Assembly: GCF_000208745.1 (NCBI RefSeq) | Contig: NC_030859.1 | Location: forward strand, 4,111,136-4,175,135 | From: Theobroma cacao | Lineage: Eukaryota > Streptophyta > Magnoliopsida > Malvales > Malvaceae | Length of the DNA: 64,000 bases | Direction of reading: 5' to 3' | Part shown: piece by piece, positions 61,091 through 64,000 of the stretch | Layout of the letters: each line of letters begins with the position of its first letter | Position numbering within the stretch: the first letter of the stretch is position 1 | Made by a program: the position numbers and the translations under genes | The notes under the pieces: model-generated | Seen by the model: the letters and a program-made list of their open reading frames with translations, nothing else | Databases searched by the model: none | What the model was told of the DNA's origin: nothing

Positions 61091-62139
61091 GCTGTGAAGA
61101 CTAAATTTTGGCTTAAGCTTATTTCTGATAAACTATTACTAGAAAACAAACTTTTGGGTAGCAAATTAGCTCATGTAATTCGAAGCATAAAGTTGTAAAT
61201 TTATGTAGCTAATGTAAAAGCTCATGAATTATATAAGAAAGATTGAAATTTTCTATTAGAAGGTGTGCATTGTCATGAAGTAATACATAATTAAAAAAAC
61301 TACAACAAATCTGATGCCATTATCTAAGATTAGTATTGATGGAAAAAAATGAAAAAGAACATCTTTTTAAAAAATGATGCCATTAAATAAATGACAGCCA
61401 AAGTCATAAAGGACTTTGGTCATTTCTGATTACAAGAAATACTAAAAAATACATAAAAACAACCACCAAAAGATAAAAATATCCAATTAAAGAAAATTGG
61501 ATATTAAAATAGTAAATTAGACACGCAATTACTATCCAAATTTTGCAAACCACAAATCCATGCATCATGTCAATGTCCAAAAAATAAATCCAATTAATGC
61601 TGTCCATTTAACTACTTGAACCCTTTCAAACATTTGTTGTCCAAATGGATTCACAGGAGTAGAATCTCTTTTTTGCTATCTATATGTTTTTTCCATGACC
61701 AATTGGTTAATCGAGTATCAATAATTCTTGCATGGTTGGGATTCTAAAACTATGACAGTGGGGATCATGAAGCATGAGCTTGATGACATGCTCTTTTATT
61801 ATGTTAGGATAAGATTTCAAGAATTTTTTTTCGTTTTTTTACCAGGCTGCAAAGTATTGGGGGTGTGGGTTTCTTTGAAGTTTCAAGTTTCTTGAACTTG
61901 AATGCTTAAAAAGACTAGCACACTAGGAAGATATTGGCATGTTTCCATTGCCTGTCAAAGAAAATAGAGGTACAGCAGTTCACGTTTGTGTTTAGTAGTT
62001 GAAACCCTTAGTAATCTACTTTTGAGTTTTGACTCTCAAGTCTCAAGAAATTTTCATTCTTTATTAATAAAAATTTGTACCCTTAGTAACTTTCATATTC
62101 ATTCTTTATTAATAAAAATTTTCAATTCTTGACAAAAAA
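61091..62139. other. Intergenic, nothing recognised
   Basis: AT-rich DNA. I see no coding exon, RNA gene or repeat with clear ends. Confidence 0.5.
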
Positions 62140-62573
62140 TTATAATATATATTAAAACACAAATGTTGATAAAATTTTTTATTGACAAAAAATTAACATA
62201 TTTGTTTATCAAGTTTACTAACAGAGTACTATTCTAAATATTTTTACTATAAATATTAATAAAGTTTATCTAGTTTGTAAATAAAATTTTAATTGTATCG
62301 AATGACTTTTATTAAAAAAATATTTTCATATTTTTAATAGTATTAAACAATTTGTAGACTGATAGCACAAAACTTCGATTATTTATACTTCAAACTTTTT
62401 ATGATAATAGTAATTGTATTTTATATATGATAATTATTTTAAAATAAATAAAAAATAAGTATTTAGGTGTAACGTAGATAACAATAAATATAAACATTTA
62501 ATAAAATTTTCAATCACATGATGATCAGATCGTGGTTTTCCTACTATTCAGATCCGGTCAGGCCATCTGCCAT
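62140..62573 (+). repeat. Direct repeat, copy 2 (partner 59108-59545)
   Basis: See the partner. Sequence after the shared CAGGCCATCTGCCATTGA differs between the copies, so homology ends sharply there. Confidence 0.75.
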
Positions 62574-62850
62574 TGAAGTAAGAGCGAGGTTCCTAGCCAC
62601 TTGAACTACATTTTGATCGGTTTGAAAATGAAATTCTGTTTGTGTGCTTCATCTTAGCTGTGTTCCGCTGGAATTCTGGAGTTTAAATTGGGTTGATTCA
62701 GCATTTGAAGTAAGACTAAGCCTTCCACCAGCTTAAATCATTATTCAATCGGTCTATAAATGAGGTTTGATTGTTGTTTCAGCTTAATGTTTTTCCCTTG
62801 AGCTGCCGGAAATTTTGTGAAGTTTGGATTGGTTCCGTTTAACTAATGAG
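62574..62850 (+). repeat. Two degenerate tandem units of about 133 bp
   Basis: Both units begin GAAGTAAGA, pass through an ATCGGT(T/C)T...AAATGA stretch and a TTTC/CTTC AGCTTA/TTAGCT stretch, and end in a TTTAAATTGGGTTGATTC / TTTGGATTGGTTCCG stretch. Non-coding. Confidence 0.5.
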
Positions 62851-63286
62851 GTAAAGATTAATATGTAATGTGAACTTGGAATTAGGAATTTAGGCTTGTA
62901 ATGTTGAGTAGTTGAAGCTAAGCTAGGCTGTGTTCTGGAATTTACGTGGCAGCTGAGAAATAAGCTTGTATGTTCTGTACAAGGGGAGGGAAATTGAAGT
63001 TTAAAGCATGCACTGCCGAGCTTGGAGGCTGGTTGGTGAGAAAGGAAAGCTTGATTAGTTGCTGTTGAAGTAATAATGCTTGTCACTGTGAGTGGGGGCA
63101 TTAATTTGAAATTAGCTTTGTGTGTGTGTATATAAGCTTGAGAGATTGCAATTGCTGCCCTTAACCTAGAAGTGTTGTGCCTAGGCCAATGTTTGATCAC
63201 GAATTCTGAGTTCTGATTTTGGCCGTGTATTGCTCTATTTTTCTGAAAAGCTTATAAAAGTCAAATATATATTTATATATATGATT

Positions 63287-63288
<2 letters not shown>

Positions 63289-63334
<46 letters not shown>

Positions 63335-63354
63335 ATATATATATATGTATGTAT
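63289..63354. repeat. AT microsatellite with ATGT interruptions
   Basis: AT dinucleotides from 63289 to about 63326, then GTATGTATAT and a second short AT run ending GTATGTATG. Confidence 0.9.
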
Positions 63355-63409
63355 GATTTGAAAAAATGGAAAAAAGGTCCCTTTGAAAAGGTTTAGTCAT
63401 TATTATTGC

Positions 63410-63980
63410 CAAAAACCTAAAAAAAATTTAGATTTTTATGAATATTTATAGAAATACAAATAAAAAACTCCAATAGCAAGGTACCTAGAGTTGGGGATTT
63501 CTAGATATCTCAACTTCTTTCCAATCACGATAATGCCGTCCGAGAGCATGTGATGTTTGTCTGAAAAACTGTCCCAGGTGCCACAATATCCACGTAACCA
63601 GACCTGTATGTACACATTGTTCTTAGAAAAAATGACTTAGGTGCCATATTCTCCTCATAACCAAAACTCTTCAGTTCATACCAAGTCATTTTATATCTAA
63701 CACCTAATAAATACTAAACTCTACATTTCCATAAAATCCCACAATTGAAGAACACTTCCCTCTCACGTTTCCAGTGAAAGAGTCCTGCTCAAACCCTACC
63801 ATCGGAAGAGTTTATCCGCATGGAATTCTCCTACTTCCAAATGCTATTTTAGTAAGTGGTCCAACCCAAAAGTAATTCATCTTGTACAGATCCGACACTA
63901 ATTCAGCTTGTTCACGTGGATTTGCACCCTTCTATATCAGCATAACAAGTCAACCAATCAGCATTAAGTACGAACTGCCT
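63410..63980 (-). repeat. Degenerate copy of 60480-60800 with about 240 bp extra
   Basis: Matches the LINE-like segment at 60480-60800 in two parts, about 63437-63636 and 63885-63980. The intervening 240 bp is absent from the first copy. The landmark phrases AGCAAGGTACC and CACTAATTCAGCTTGT are in both. Decayed. Confidence 0.6.
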
Positions 63981-64000
63981 AACCTATAAAATGTAGCTTC

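Noticed and set aside
1..64000. CRISPR arrays, operons, bacterial-type signals
   Set aside because: The window is plant nuclear DNA; the regular repeats present are degenerate and lack spacer structure.

Overview
The window is nuclear DNA of a flowering plant, most likely a eudicot. The evidence is several multi-exon genes with GT-AG introns and close relatives of Arabidopsis proteins, AT-rich intergenic DNA, and nested plant retroelements. The species cannot be named from the sequence. It comes from a draft assembly: there is a 346-base run of N at 29861-30206, and a single N at 1357 flanked by an exact 95-bp duplication.

Layout. 1-30 kb is gene-rich. At the left edge is the first exon of a secreted or ER protein on the minus strand, probably the ribophorin I/OST1 subunit. 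An NPH3/BTB gene (NRL family) runs + from 1809 to 5866. The mitochondrial ribosomal protein mS23 (-, 7148-9420) and the cytochrome oxidase assembly factor COX16 (+, 10809-12323) lie head to head and appear to share a short promoter with TGGGCT (site II type) elements. A RING-vWA E3 ligase of the WAV3/EDA40 family occupies 13810-18426 (-). About 6.5 kb of intergenic DNA follows, then a plant synaptotagmin (SYT3-like, -, 24958-28899) with eleven recognisable exons. Its membrane-anchor exon was not found and may lie in the N gap.

30-40.7 kb is AT-rich and gene-poor. It holds dispersed repeats, an orphan coding-like terminal exon (32621-32735), an orphan promoter resembling those of ribosomal protein genes (38232-38412), and a 95-codon open fragment (39571-39858).

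40.7-52.5 kb holds two tandem intact exopolygalacturonase genes (GH28, both minus, 398 and 399 aa). The second copy's duplicated block was later split by a 2726-bp insertion with a target-site duplication. A decayed Ty1/copia element and a LINE fragment separate the genes.

52.8-57.7 kb is a decayed LINE with a 2.1-kb tandem duplication. Each copy carries an unusual array of about 22-bp units that inverts at its centre. 59-64 kb holds another degenerate segmental duplication with LINE-like fragments.

The genes are unrelated housekeeping and developmental loci: ER glycosylation, auxin/phototropism-type signalling, mitochondrial translation and respiration, ubiquitination, ER-plasma membrane contact sites, and pollen-type pectin degradation. 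I see no cluster acting as one pathway. The least explained signals are the palindromic 22-bp arrays, a set of hairpins with apparently compensated stems inside the copia remnant, the second polygalacturonase whose two introns are both open and in frame, and the shared mS23/COX16 promoter.
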